From Clostridia bacterium (lineage in GTDB: Bacteria; Bacillota; Clostridia; Lachnospirales; Lachnospiraceae): a stretch of DNA of 64,000 nt. The notes beneath the pieces are model-generated. The model searched no databases. It worked only from the letters and a program-made list of their open reading frames with translations, and was not told where the DNA came from. Of the stretch, positions 34,740 through 43,515 are shown piece after piece. The DNA is taken from assembly GCA_910575245.1 (NCBI GenBank), contig CAJTEN010000009.1, positions 24,419 to 88,418 on the forward strand. Direction: 5' to 3'. The first letter of the stretch is position 1; every line of letters begins with the position of its first letter. The position numbers and the translations under genes are program-made.

Positions 34740-35894
34740 TTGCGAAAGAGGCGGGTACGAATCAAGTGCATTTGGATGAAGATATGGGTGACATCTGCCG
34801 TGGTATTATTATGCTGTTTGCGGGGAAAGCCGGATGAGATATCTGTATCGGCGAAAGAGGCTGAGGCGGCAGACGGAGCTGTGTCGGCGGCAGACAGGCA
34901 GGTCCTGGCAGATTATAAGGAGTATCTGGACAGGCTGGACGGAATTGAGAGACAGGCAGATATTGGCCGTAATGGATTTGCCGTTATAGAGGAGCAGATT
35001 TTTCCGCTGGAGACAGAGTGCTTCGGTGCGGTTTCTCTGGTACCTGCCATAGAGAGAAGGTATCACCGCCTGGCTTTATTTTTTATCGGAGAAGACGGGA
35101 GTGTGGTGTACCGCACGGACCAGCTTGAGGCCAACAATTGGAATGTGGGGGTGTTGGAACAGCCTGTCGTGGAGCTTGGCGCGGTTTCCTTTCAGGATCT
35201 GAATCAGGACGGGAAGATGGATATTGTGCTGATTGTTTCCTGCAAGAATAAGAGCGGGGATTATGCCTCCAGAAATTACAATGTGGGGGATGTGCTTTTT
35301 CAGGGGGAGGGAGGTTTCTATCGGGATTACCGGATTTCGGACAAGATTAACCGGTTTGGGATGAACAAGAGTGCCGAAGGCATTATTGCATATGTCAGGG
35401 ACGGCTATTCGACAGAATTTCTTTATACGGCGTCCACGAAAACGGAGCTTCTCAGGAACGGATTTATTATTGCGAAGGAACAGGATTATTTCAGACAGTT
35501 TGAGAAGCTGGGGTATCTGGAAGTGCTGCCGGGGAGTTATACAATGGCGGAGTTCTCGGTCTTTATGATTTATCTGGTGGATGAGCAGGGAAATATTGTC
35601 TGGAGTTTTCAGCCGATGGGCGACTATGATAATCTGTATGCGCTGAAGGGAATCGCCTGCCGGGACATTGACGGAGACGGCATGAAGGACCTGCTGGTAG
35701 CTGCCCGTTACAGCTATGCGGGAAGCCTGAAGGATGTGGTAGTTGAGAGCGACTATGAGATCTATTACCAGCGGACCAGCGGTTTCGAGACAGATACGGA
35801 AGTGAAGAAGAAGGTTCGCTGCAGCGAAGAAGATACAGTGGCGGATCTGGTAGACAGGGCGAGAGCCTATTGGGGGTGGAGTCCGGAATTATGA
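34740..35894 (+). CDS. Exported protein with FG-GAP/VCBS-like Asp-rich repeats
   Basis: The 384-residue protein begins at TTG 34740 (or ATG 34776) with a hydrophobic leader MKIWVTSAVVLLCCL, so it is exported or membrane-tethered. Two calcium-loop motifs, FQDLNQDGKMDIVLI and CRDIDGDGMKDLLVA, are of the FG-GAP/EF-hand-like kind that builds beta-propellers. No enzyme motif is visible. Its stop overlaps the response regulator start (ATGA), so it is translationally coupled to a two-component system and may be its extracellular sensor or ligand-binding partner. Confidence 0.65.
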   Translation: MRKRRVRIKCIWMKIWVTSAVVLLCCLRGKPDEISVSAKEAEAADGAVSAADRQVLADYKEYLDRLDGIERQADIGRNGFAVIEEQIFPLETECFGAVSLVPAIERRYHRLALFFIGEDGSVVYRTDQLEANNWNVGVLEQPVVELGAVSFQDLNQDGKMDIVLIVSCKNKSGDYASRNYNVGDVLFQGEGGFYRDYRISDKINRFGMNKSAEGIIAYVRDGYSTEFLYTASTKTELLRNGFIIAKEQDYFRQFEKLGYLEVLPGSYTMAEFSVFMIYLVDEQGNIVWSFQPMGDYDNLYALKGIACRDIDGDGMKDLLVAARYSYAGSLKDVVVESDYEIYYQRTSGFETDTEVKKKVRCSEEDTVADLVDRARAYWGWSPEL

Positions 35895-36544
35895 TCAAGA
35901 TATTGATAGTGGATGATGAGATGCCGATCTGCGATCTGATCGATATGAATCTGTCGGCGGCGGGCTATTCCTGTGTGGCCGTACAGGATGGCCTGTCAGC
36001 CATTGACGAGATCGAGAAGAATACATTTGACCTGGTATTGCTGGATATTATGCTGCCGGGAGCGGACGGTTATGATGTGATGGAATATATCAGGCCCTAT
36101 AAGGTGCCGGTTATCTTCATTTCGGCAAAGCATGAAGTGAAGGACCGTGTCAGGGGTTTGAAGCTGGGAGCAGATGACTATCTGATCAAGCCCTTTGATG
36201 TGACGGAACTGTTGGCCAGAGTGGAGGCGGTCCTGCGCAGATACAACAAGACTGACAAGATAATTACACTGGGCGATGTGGAGATCGATGTGGACGCAAG
36301 AAGGGTCACCAGGGGTGGCAGCCCGATTCCCCTTACCAGTAAGGAATTTGATCTGATGCTGCTTTTTGTAGAAAACAGGAATATAGCGCTGTTTCGCGAA
36401 AACCTGTATGAACGGGTATGGGATGACGAGTATTTAGCGAACAGCAGGACGCTGGATCTTCACGTGCAGCGGCTCAGGAAGAAGCTGGGATGGGAGAAGA
36501 ATCTGGTGGCGGTGTACAAGGTTGGGTATCGACTGGAGTTGTAA
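35891..36544 (+). CDS. OmpR-family response regulator
   Basis: The 217-residue protein has a receiver (MIKILIVDDEMPICD, phospho-acceptor D52 in LVLLDIMLPGADGYD, Lys in DDYLIKPFD) and a winged-helix domain (LTSKEFDLMLLFVENRN, SRTLDLHVQRLRKKLG, VYKVGYRLEL). It overlaps the exported protein gene by 4 bp and precedes the kinase gene by 14 bp, so they form one operon. Regulators of this family bind 11-bp-phased direct repeats, and such a repeat array lies at 38847-38912 in front of the amidase gene. Confidence 0.88.
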   Translation: MIKILIVDDEMPICDLIDMNLSAAGYSCVAVQDGLSAIDEIEKNTFDLVLLDIMLPGADGYDVMEYIRPYKVPVIFISAKHEVKDRVRGLKLGADDYLIKPFDVTELLARVEAVLRRYNKTDKIITLGDVEIDVDARRVTRGGSPIPLTSKEFDLMLLFVENRNIALFRENLYERVWDDEYLANSRTLDLHVQRLRKKLGWEKNLVAVYKVGYRLEL

Positions 36545-36558
36545 GATTGGAGGGAAAG

Positions 36559-38040
36559 ATGAGATTTTCCCGGAAGCTATTGCTGTGGACCACGATTATC
36601 ATAGCGCTTACGCTGGGGCTCAGTGGTTTTTACTTTGTAAATTATGTGTTCAGGACTTCTCTTGAGAGAGAAATCGGACAGGCGTTGGACGAGAACAGTA
36701 TCCTGCGGTTTGCGTTTGAGACGGCGGCACTGAATGTTCCGCTGAAATACGATCTGCTGCAGGATGGTTCCGTGGAGCAGATTGCATCCAATCTGGAGAC
36801 GAGCGGGCAGGGAAGCGGGCGCCTGCTTCGGATGTCCGATGAGGAGAAGCAGCCTCTCTATGCCAGTGACGGCTTCGAGACAGACGGTGTACTGTTGGAG
36901 CAGATGGAAGAGAATAGGTATTCTTACCGTGTGATCCGGCTGGGAGAGCATTATTATATCCAGACCGGAAGCAGTGTCAACGCATTGGGCAGGGTACTGT
37001 ATCTGGAAACCCTCAGGGATGTATCCCAGGTGTTCGAGGAGCGGGATACAGGTTTTACGGTTTACAGACGGCTTACAGTGCTGATGCTGGCTCTTGGAAT
37101 CGGGATCATGTATTTTATCGCATCCCGTCTGACGAAGCCGATCAGGCTTCTGATGAAAGCCACGAAGGAGATGGCAGGCGGAGATTACAGCTATCGTGCC
37201 AGGCAGATAAGCACGGACGAACTGGGTCAGTTGACGCAGGACTTCAACCATATGTCGGAGGAACTGGAGAAGACCATAGGTCAGCTGGAGGAAGAAGTGC
37301 AGTCCCGGGATGAGTTTGTAGGAGCGTTTGCCCATGAGCTTAAGACGCCGCTGACATCCATCATCGGGTATGCGGACATGATGCGGTCCAGAAGGCTGGA
37401 CGAGGAGAAAAGCTTCCGTTCCGCCAATTATATCTATACGGAGGGGAAACGGCTGGAGACGATGTCGCTGCGGCTTCTGGATATTATGGTGACGAAGAAG
37501 GTAGGGGCTAAAATGCAGAGCATTCCGGCGGAGAGCCTGTTTGAGTATCTGCGTACCATGTTTCTTCCGAATGAAGGCATGGAATTTGATTTTACCTGCG
37601 AGCAGGCTGTTGTGACGGCAGATCCAAGCCTGATCCAGACAGTACTGGTGAATCTGATCGATAATGCCTGCAAAGCTTCGGAGCCCGGCAGCAGGATTGA
37701 AATCGAAGGACGCATTGCTGCGGATAAATTCGCCGGTGAGCAGGCGGAGGAAGAAAATAACGAACCAGAAAGCAGGTGGTACCGGTTCAGTGTCAGGGAC
37801 TACGGAATCGGAATTCCGGAGGAAGAACTGTCCAAGATCACGCAGGCCTTCTACATGGTAGATAAATCCAGATCGCGCAGCAGAAACGGCGTGGGGCTGG
37901 GACTTGCGCTGTGTACGGAGATTCTCTCTCTGCATGGCAGCAGGCTGGAGATCGAGAGTGTGCCGGGGCAGGGAACGAAAGTCGGATTCCTCCTGCGGGA
38001 AGCCGGAAAGGAGGCGCAGCATGAAGAAATCGATTCTTAG
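36559..38040 (+). CDS. Sensor histidine kinase with extracellular sensor and HAMP domain
   Basis: From ATG 36559 (GGAGGGAAAG ahead) the protein has 493 residues. It has a first membrane helix (about 7-30), an extracellular domain of about 150 residues, a second helix (LTVLMLALGIGIMYFIAS), HAMP (LTKPIRLLMKATKEMAGGDYSY), the phospho-acceptor H259 in FAHELKTPLTSI, an N box (VLVNLIDNACKAS), G1 (RDYGIGIPEE) and G2 (NGVGLGLALCTEI). It should phosphorylate the regulator encoded just upstream. Its 3' end overlaps the next gene by 20 bp. Confidence 0.88.
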   Translation: MRFSRKLLLWTTIIIALTLGLSGFYFVNYVFRTSLEREIGQALDENSILRFAFETAALNVPLKYDLLQDGSVEQIASNLETSGQGSGRLLRMSDEEKQPLYASDGFETDGVLLEQMEENRYSYRVIRLGEHYYIQTGSSVNALGRVLYLETLRDVSQVFEERDTGFTVYRRLTVLMLALGIGIMYFIASRLTKPIRLLMKATKEMAGGDYSYRARQISTDELGQLTQDFNHMSEELEKTIGQLEEEVQSRDEFVGAFAHELKTPLTSIIGYADMMRSRRLDEEKSFRSANYIYTEGKRLETMSLRLLDIMVTKKVGAKMQSIPAESLFEYLRTMFLPNEGMEFDFTCEQAVVTADPSLIQTVLVNLIDNACKASEPGSRIEIEGRIAADKFAGEQAEEENNEPESRWYRFSVRDYGIGIPEEELSKITQAFYMVDKSRSRSRNGVGLGLALCTEILSLHGSRLEIESVPGQGTKVGFLLREAGKEAQHEEIDS

Positions 38041-38845
38041 CCCGGCGCTTTTTCTGCTGACTGCCCTGGTGGTGGTATTGTCTGTCTGGGGGCCGGAGAC
38101 ACTTGCTTCCTATACGGACAGGGGTATCCTGAACCAGATCCATACCCGGGAAGAGGAGACCGGCGGAGAAGGCTACCGCTATCAGCTGAGCAGCAATGAG
38201 AAGCTGTACATACTTTCACAGTGCCTGAATGCACAGAGCCAGCCGGAGACAGAACAGAGCGCCCGGATACGGCAGCTGGATACGGCTTATCAGGACTTGG
38301 CGGGAACTTATGCTTTTGTGGTCAATCATAACGGACCTTCCGGAAAGGAGATCACGAATGATGAGATCTACGAAACTGCCAATGAAGGAATCGCGGTCCT
38401 GAAGGAAAACGGCATCCTGCCGGACGATATCAAAGAGGTGAAGGCATCTGCCTATGCGGCTACGCTGTATTCCGCGATCGATGTGCCGGAGCCCAGGAAT
38501 AATGTGGCGGTTTGGAAGCTTAGCCTGACGGGGAGTATTCAGAACGCCAACAAGGAGAACCGCCTGATCGATGCCTATATCGACGCGGATGACGGCAAGA
38601 TCTATGAATTCTACGTGCGGTCGCAGCTTAAGTGGGAGGATATCGATACGGATGCGCTTATAGAGAGCTGGAGCAGCTATATGGGACTGACGCTGCCGGA
38701 GGAATATGAGACGGATAATCCGTTGCTGGAGACCACGCCATACTATAAGAAGTATGCCTTTTCCGGGAACGGCGATGAGAGGACGATCGTTACGGTTGGG
38801 TTTTATGAGGGGATCAATGAATTATTTCTGAAGATTTCCCGATGA
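38021..38845 (+). CDS. Exported protein of unknown function, last gene of the two-component operon
   Basis: The 274-residue protein has an N-terminal hydrophobic leader (MKKSILSPALFLLTALVVVLSVW), so it is secreted or membrane-anchored. The rest contains YAFVVNHNGPSGKEITNDEIYETANEGIAVLKENGILP and beta-rich strands (NNVAVWKLSLTG, NRLIDAYIDADDGKIYEFYVR) that recall PepSY-like or YpeB-like modules, though I am not certain. ATG 38021 lies inside the end of the kinase gene. This placement suggests it modulates or is controlled by the kinase. Confidence 0.6.
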   Translation: MKKSILSPALFLLTALVVVLSVWGPETLASYTDRGILNQIHTREEETGGEGYRYQLSSNEKLYILSQCLNAQSQPETEQSARIRQLDTAYQDLAGTYAFVVNHNGPSGKEITNDEIYETANEGIAVLKENGILPDDIKEVKASAYAATLYSAIDVPEPRNNVAVWKLSLTGSIQNANKENRLIDAYIDADDGKIYEFYVRSQLKWEDIDTDALIESWSSYMGLTLPEEYETDNPLLETTPYYKKYAFSGNGDERTIVTVGFYEGINELFLKISR

Positions 38846-38846
38846 T

Positions 38847-38922
38847 GATGCAAATTTGATGCAAATTTGATGTAACTTGGTTACAAAAATGATGAAATTA
38901 TGATGCACCTTTTCTGTATGAT
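38847..38922 (+). promoter_or_regulatory. Six 11-bp phased direct repeats leading into a -10 box
   Basis: Consecutive 11-bp units: GATGCAAATTT (38847), GATGCAAATTT (38858), GATGTAACTTG (38869), GTTACAAAAAT (38880), GATGAAATTAT (38891), GATGCACCTTT (38902). TATGAT at 38917-38922 is a likely -10, and its -35 place falls inside the fifth unit. One-turn-spaced repeats over the -35 are the usual activation site of PhoB/OmpR-type regulators. The array lies between the two-component operon and the amidase gene. Confidence 0.65.
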
Positions 38923-39014
38923 AATAACAGTTCAGGCGTGATGGGTATTTACAGTGCAGGCCATGCCGGAGAATGGAAGCGTATTATCAAATACAGGAGA
39001 GGAGCGTCATTTTT

Positions 39015-39842
39015 ATGTACAGAAGAAGAGGGTACCGCAGGTCACGAAGAAGAAGAGAAGAACTGAGGGCATATATGCAGAGAATACTGACGGGAGTAAT
39101 GGTGATCTGTATTATTATTGTCTGTGTCACAGTGGCGGCCAGAACCAGAAAGGCAACACAGCGGGTAGAGGCGGAAACAGCGCTGATGCAGGCTCAGGCA
39201 GTGATCGTAAAGACGGAAACCGTAAAGGAGACTGTTAAGCAGCTTCAGGAGGATGTAGCTTACGCCGGAGTAAATAAGGAAGAAGAGAGACAGGATTCGG
39301 TAATCATCATAGACCCGGGACACGGCGGAGTAGATGGCGGGTGTGTCTTTGACAATATTGTGGAGAAGGATATTAACAGATTGATTGCGGCGCAGGTTGT
39401 GGCCAGATTAAGGGAGATGGGGTATCAGGCAGAGCTTGCAAGGCAGGGGGATGAGTTCGTGAATGTATTGGAGAGAGTGGAGACGGCCAATCGTAAGGAC
39501 GCCCTGCTCTATGTCAGCATTCACCAGAATTCCTGTGAAGACCGCAGTGTGAGGGGGATTGAGACCTGGTATGACGGGAGCGATACGGCGAAGGACAGCG
39601 GACGGCTGGCACAGCTCATCCAACAGGAGACCGTCAGAGAAACGGACGCCGTGAGCAGGGAGCTTGTGTCGGAATCTGACCTTTGTGTAACAAGTAAGAG
39701 CTCTATGCCGGCCTGTCTGATTGAGACAGGATTCCTTTCCAATAGAGAGGAGCGGGAGAAACTGGTTACAAAAGAATACAGGGACAAGCTTGCGGACGGG
39801 ATCGCCGGAGGAATCCATATGTATCTGAATTCGGATGAATAG
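39015..39842 (+). CDS. Membrane-anchored N-acetylmuramoyl-L-alanine amidase
   Basis: From ATG 39015 (AGGAGAGGAG ahead) the protein has 275 residues. A very basic cytoplasmic tail (MYRRRGYRRSRRRREE) and one membrane helix (about 24-43) precede a short coiled linker and an Amidase_3 domain with the zinc ligands DPGHGG, the Glu in NIVEKDIN, the His in VSIHQNS and the catalytic Glu in LIETGFLSN. It cuts the amide between muramic acid and the stem peptide. The phased-repeat promoter upstream suggests control by the adjacent two-component system. Confidence 0.85.
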   Translation: MYRRRGYRRSRRRREELRAYMQRILTGVMVICIIIVCVTVAARTRKATQRVEAETALMQAQAVIVKTETVKETVKQLQEDVAYAGVNKEEERQDSVIIIDPGHGGVDGGCVFDNIVEKDINRLIAAQVVARLREMGYQAELARQGDEFVNVLERVETANRKDALLYVSIHQNSCEDRSVRGIETWYDGSDTAKDSGRLAQLIQQETVRETDAVSRELVSESDLCVTSKSSMPACLIETGFLSNREEREKLVTKEYRDKLADGIAGGIHMYLNSDE

Positions 39843-39848
39843 TATCTA

Positions 39849-39866
39849 TAGTAAACGACATAACAA
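39849..39866 (+). mobile_element. Solo left end of MITE family A (copy A5)
   Basis: TAGTAAACGACATAACAA, preceded by TA, matches the first 18 bases of A1 and A3. The rest of the element is missing and the next sequence is a terminator hairpin. It lies 6 bp after the amidase stop. Confidence 0.55.
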
Positions 39867-39867
39867 G

Positions 39868-39905
39868 AAAGGACAGATGGCGAATGACTCGCCAATCTGT
39901 CCTTT
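39868..39905 (-). terminator. Terminator between the amidase gene and the sugar-transport operon
   Basis: AAAGGACAGATGGCGA pairs with TCGCCAATCTGTCCTTT around a short loop, with one mismatch. With A and T runs outside on both sides, it can serve the minus-strand permease operon and the plus-strand amidase gene. Confidence 0.75.
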
Positions 39906-39919
39906 GGAACTTTCGGTAT

Positions 39920-40729
39920 TTATTTCACAGCACCTGTAATACCTTCTGCGAAGCTCTTCTGTAAGCAGAAGAATACGATAGCAGTAGGAATAGTACAGAT
40001 GAATACACCCAACATCAACATACCGTAATCAACGGTGTAGCCGCCAAGCAGGTTGGCAACCAGCATCGGCATGGTGATGGAATCGTTGGTAAGCAGGATA
40101 ACCTTCGGCCACAGGTAGTTGTTCCATGCATTCATAAATACGATGGTCATAGCCGCCGCATAGGTGGAGCGCATGGTAGGGAAGAACATGCGGAAGAAGA
40201 TGGAAAGCTCACTCAGTCCGTCGATTCTCGCTGCTTCGATAATGTCATGCGGGAAGGACCTGGACGCCTGTCTGAACATCATGATCATAAAAGGTGTGGA
40301 GACAGAAGGAAGCATGAATGCTGCCATGGTATTAACCATACCCAGTGTGGAGAACATACGGAACATGGGGATCATAACTGCCGCGAAAGGAATCATCATG
40401 GCGGTCAGAAGAACCGTAAATACCGCATCTTTGCCTCTGTCATGGTAAATCTCAAAACCGTACCCGGCAATGGAGCAGACCAGCAGACAGAGTACTGTCA
40501 GTACTGCGGCATTTCTGAAGGAATTCCAGAGAGCCAGGCCAAGATTCTGGTTGGCAATCAATGCCTTATAGTTCTCAAACAGATAGGTGCCGGGATAAAG
40601 TCTGCCGGCAATGACGTCTATACTCTTATTGGTGGCTGCACAGAACATATAGTACAGCGGGAATATGGAAATAAGCGAGAAGATCGTCAGGAATGCATAC
40701 ATTGCGAATTTTTTACCTTTGCTCATCAT
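39920..40729 (-). CDS. Carbohydrate ABC transporter permease, MalG/LacG type
   Basis: The 269-residue protein has six membrane helices and the EAA loop EAARIDGLSELSIFFRMFFPTMRS that contacts the ATPase, as in CUT1 sugar importers of the MalG branch. It overlaps the first permease gene by 4 bp (ATGA), so the pair is coupled. No sugar-type ATPase gene is nearby. In many Firmicutes one shared MsmK-like ATPase serves several such importers, which I assume here. Confidence 0.88.
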   Translation of the reverse strand: MMSKGKKFAMYAFLTIFSLISIFPLYYMFCAATNKSIDVIAGRLYPGTYLFENYKALIANQNLGLALWNSFRNAAVLTVLCLLVCSIAGYGFEIYHDRGKDAVFTVLLTAMMIPFAAVMIPMFRMFSTLGMVNTMAAFMLPSVSTPFMIMMFRQASRSFPHDIIEAARIDGLSELSIFFRMFFPTMRSTYAAAMTIVFMNAWNNYLWPKVILLTNDSITMPMLVANLLGGYTVDYGMLMLGVFICTIPTAIVFFCLQKSFAEGITGAVK

Positions 40730-41613
40730 CTCTCATCACCTACTTTCATCTGCAGGATTGCCAGGATAGCAACCATGATCAGGATCAAAATGGACATCGC
40801 CGCCGCATATCCGAAATTCGGACTCTGTACGAAGGAGGTGTTGTAAATATAGTGTGACATGGTCATCGTGGACTTACCGGGGCCGCCGTTTGTCAGGTTT
40901 AAGGACTCGTCGAACAACTGCAGCGTACCGTTTGTGGAAGTGATGGTAGTCAGCAGGATGGTCGGTTTTAACAGCGGGACGGTAATCTTGAAGAAAGTCT
41001 GCAGGGGGCTTGCACCGTCGATTCTTGCAGCCTCATATACGGAATACTCAATATTCTGCAGGCCGGACAGATAGAATACCATGTTGTAACCCGTCCATCT
41101 CCAAATCAGAGCAATAATGATAACCGCGCGGGCCGTCCATGCATTGGCAAACCACATAACAGGATTCATGCCAAGGTTACGGAGTACTGTGTTAATAAAT
41201 CCGTCGTTGGCAAACAGGGAGCGGAAGATCATGGCGTAAGATACCAGTGACGTTGCACACGGCAGAAAAATACAAGTACGGAACAGTCCTTTGAAACGGA
41301 GCTGTTTGTTGTTCAATAAAGATGCCAGAATCAAAGCCAGAATCAGCATGACGGGTACCTGGATAATCAGGTAGAAAAACGTGTTAAACAATGTCTGCTT
41401 AAACGTCGGATCCTTAAGGATACGTGTGTAGTTACTGAACCCCGTAAAGCTTAAGTTAACACCCATGCCGGTCTGCAGTGACAGAATAAAAGCACGGATC
41501 ATGGGATAGAAGCTGGTCCAGCAGATCAACAGCACTGCAGGCGCCAGGAATACCCAGCCTGTAAGGCCATGTTTTTGCTGCAGGGTAAGACCTTTTTTCT
41601 TTTGATCACTCAT
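40726..41613 (-). CDS. Carbohydrate ABC transporter permease, MalF/LacF type
   Basis: The 295-residue protein begins MSDQKKKGLTLQQKHGLTGW and has six helices with the EAA loop YEAARIDGASPLQTFFKITVPLLKP. It is the MalF-like half of a CUT1 sugar importer and pairs with the permease encoded next. It follows the binding-protein gene on the minus strand across a 300-bp gap that holds a terminator and a degenerate MITE, so it is expressed either by read-through or from its own promoter. Confidence 0.88.
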   Translation of the reverse strand: MSDQKKKGLTLQQKHGLTGWVFLAPAVLLICWTSFYPMIRAFILSLQTGMGVNLSFTGFSNYTRILKDPTFKQTLFNTFFYLIIQVPVMLILALILASLLNNKQLRFKGLFRTCIFLPCATSLVSYAMIFRSLFANDGFINTVLRNLGMNPVMWFANAWTARAVIIIALIWRWTGYNMVFYLSGLQNIEYSVYEAARIDGASPLQTFFKITVPLLKPTILLTTITSTNGTLQLFDESLNLTNGGPGKSTMTMSHYIYNTSFVQSPNFGYAAAMSILILIMVAILAILQMKVGDER

Positions 41614-41663
41614 AAAATCGTTCCCTCCCCTTCAATGGTAGTAGTTTTGCTATATTTTGTTTA

Positions 41664-41763
41664 TAGTTACCGGCATTCAGAATCCTGCCTGTGGTTTTCC
41701 AAAGCTTCCGTATACGGCTCTTGCAGGAATCGGAAGCAGAAAGCTGTTATGCTGTTGGCTATC
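41664..41763 (-). mobile_element. Degenerate MITE family A copy (A4)
   Basis: The left end TAGTTACCGGCATT, preceded by TA, matches TAGTTAACGACATT of A2. The middle (AAAGCTTCCGTATACGGCT, GCAGGAATCGGAAGCAGAAA) follows A2 closely, and the right end is worn (GTTATGCTGTTGGCTATCG). It is an older copy in the gap between the binding protein and permease genes. That 300-bp gap otherwise holds only the terminator at 41836. Confidence 0.65.
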
Positions 41764-41835
41764 GTATATTGATTTTAACGAAATACCCATTGTTACCTGT
41801 ATGAGACTGACATTTATGTATGGATATTTGGTTAA

Positions 41836-41877
41836 AAAAAGGTCTGTCTGCCGCTTTACAGCAGCAACAGACCTTTT
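41836..41877 (-). terminator. Hairpin after the solute-binding protein gene
   Basis: On the minus strand AAAAGGTCTGT pairs with ACAGACCTTTT and is followed by a T-run (the A-run at 41834-41840 on the plus strand). It lies 38 bp after the binding-protein stop and may lower permease expression relative to the binding protein. Confidence 0.75.
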
Positions 41878-41914
41878 AGGCTAAATGATTATGTTATGAT
41901 GAATGGAACGAAGA

Positions 41915-43330
41915 TCAGCCGCCCATATTGAATTCTACGGTTTCCTGTGCTGTCTTGATCTCGGAATCCATGTCAGCGCCCTGCTGGCAGATATTGGATA
42001 ATGCAACACCTACTGCGTCACGTGCATCATAGTAGTATGCTCCTGTGATATTGGAAGGAGTATGTGTAGCAAACTCAACGATCTTAGCGTAGATTGCATC
42101 TCCGCCAAAGAACTCAACCGGCTGAGCGTATGCTTCGGATTCTCCTGCAGGCGCCCATGTTGCAAGAGCTCCCTTAGAGATAACGTCATCATACAGATCC
42201 GTGCTTCCTGCGAAGGTAGAATTCATGAAATCCACAGCAAGGTCAACCTTCTGGCAGTTAGATGTGATTGCCCAGGAAGAACCACCGTTGTTGGAGTAGT
42301 TTGTCGCATTAGCAATGTTGTCAAGCTTAGGCATATTGGTCAGTGCCCATTTACCGGACTGATCCTCTACCGGTGTGATACTTGCCATGATCCAGCATCC
42401 ATTCATAGCGCTTGCAGCAGTACCGTTGTTCAGGGAAGCGATGTACTGATCCCAGTCAGTAACTTCTACCAGAGTACCGTCTTTTACCATCTGTACATAA
42501 ACATTCATGATTTCTTTCAGTTCTGCATTGCCTTCGATGTTAACGGTGCCATCTTCATTAAACAGAGAAGAGCCGCAGGACTGCAGCATCATCATAACCT
42601 GGTCAGGAGAACCTGCCTGAGCTGTCAGCATCGGCACGCCTGTCTTCTCCAGAACGACTTTAGCTTTCTCCATGTAATCGGACCATGTGATATCCGTGAA
42701 ATCATCAACGGTGAATCCGGCTTCCTCAAGGATGTCGGTACGTACACAGTTGATAACAGCGCCGTTATCAAACGGGATACCATAGTTCTTGCCGTCAATT
42801 GTAGAATAAGCAACCTTAGCGGCAGAGAACTGTGAAAAATCAATTCCTGAGCTTGTCAGGTCTGTATACACGTCAGGATAGTTGATAACGTATTTCTGGA
42901 ATGAATTGTCCTGCATTAAGAGGATGTCAGGCAGTGTACTGAGGTCGCCTGCGGAAACTGCAGTGGTGATACGTGTCTCGATATCATCGGACTGAACCTC
43001 GCTTACCTCAACCGTGAAGCCTTCATGATCCTCTGCGTAGATCTCGGCAGCCTTCTGAATCGCGTATACATTGAAGTTAGGATCCCATGTCCAGACTGTC
43101 AGGGTATTGTCGCCTGCTGCTGCACCTTCTGTTACGGCTGCGTCCTCACCTGCTGCCGGGGCATCAGCAGCCGCATCGTCTGCTGCCGCATCGTCTGCAG
43201 GGACACTGTCTTGTGCTGCTGCGTCTCCTGAACTGTCACTTGCACCAGTGTCGCCGGAACCGCCGCCGCAGGCAGTCAGAGAAGCAACCATGGCCATGGA
43301 CAGTAATACTGAAATTACTTTTTTCTTCAT
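41915..43330 (-). CDS. Extracellular sugar-binding lipoprotein of an ABC importer
   Basis: The 471-residue protein has a signal peptide with lipobox SLTAC (Cys21), an Asp/Ala-rich spacer of about 50 residues, then a family-1 solute-binding domain (NTLTVWTWDPNFNVYAIQKAAEIYAEDHEGFTVEV in shortened form, ITTAVSAGDLSTLPDILLMQD, GVPMLTAQAGSP, GCWIMASITPVEDQSGKWALTNMP). It captures oligosaccharide outside the membrane for the two permeases encoded next. Neighbouring GH2, GH20 and LacLM enzymes hint at galactose- and N-acetylhexosamine-containing glycans. The exact ligand is inference. Confidence 0.88.
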   Translation of the reverse strand: MKKKVISVLLSMAMVASLTACGGGSGDTGASDSSGDAAAQDSVPADDAAADDAAADAPAAGEDAAVTEGAAAGDNTLTVWTWDPNFNVYAIQKAAEIYAEDHEGFTVEVSEVQSDDIETRITTAVSAGDLSTLPDILLMQDNSFQKYVINYPDVYTDLTSSGIDFSQFSAAKVAYSTIDGKNYGIPFDNGAVINCVRTDILEEAGFTVDDFTDITWSDYMEKAKVVLEKTGVPMLTAQAGSPDQVMMMLQSCGSSLFNEDGTVNIEGNAELKEIMNVYVQMVKDGTLVEVTDWDQYIASLNNGTAASAMNGCWIMASITPVEDQSGKWALTNMPKLDNIANATNYSNNGGSSWAITSNCQKVDLAVDFMNSTFAGSTDLYDDVISKGALATWAPAGESEAYAQPVEFFGGDAIYAKIVEFATHTPSNITGAYYYDARDAVGVALSNICQQGADMDSEIKTAQETVEFNMGG

Positions 43331-43372
43331 TTTAAGTCCTCCCTATGAGTTAGATTTTGCTTATTGTTTGTG

Positions 43373-43422
43373 CCTATAAAATTAAGATTGTACACTGCCA
43401 ATATAAGCAAAATGTACATTTT
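43373..43422 (-). promoter_or_regulatory. Promoter of the sugar-binding protein gene with an upstream palindrome
   Basis: On the minus strand TTGGCA (43401-43396) and TATAGG (43378-43373) are 17 bp apart. The perfect 14-bp palindrome AAAATGTACATTTT at 43409-43422 lies just ahead of the -35 box and is a candidate regulator site. The adjacent AraC-type genes are possible regulators, although AraC proteins more often bind direct repeats. Confidence 0.55.
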
Positions 43423-43515
43423 ACAGACATTTCATAAACAATTCTTATACATTGTAGCACAAGAAAAAACGACCGTGTTGCCATATTCGAACATATAATG
43501 TGCATAATCAACCAT

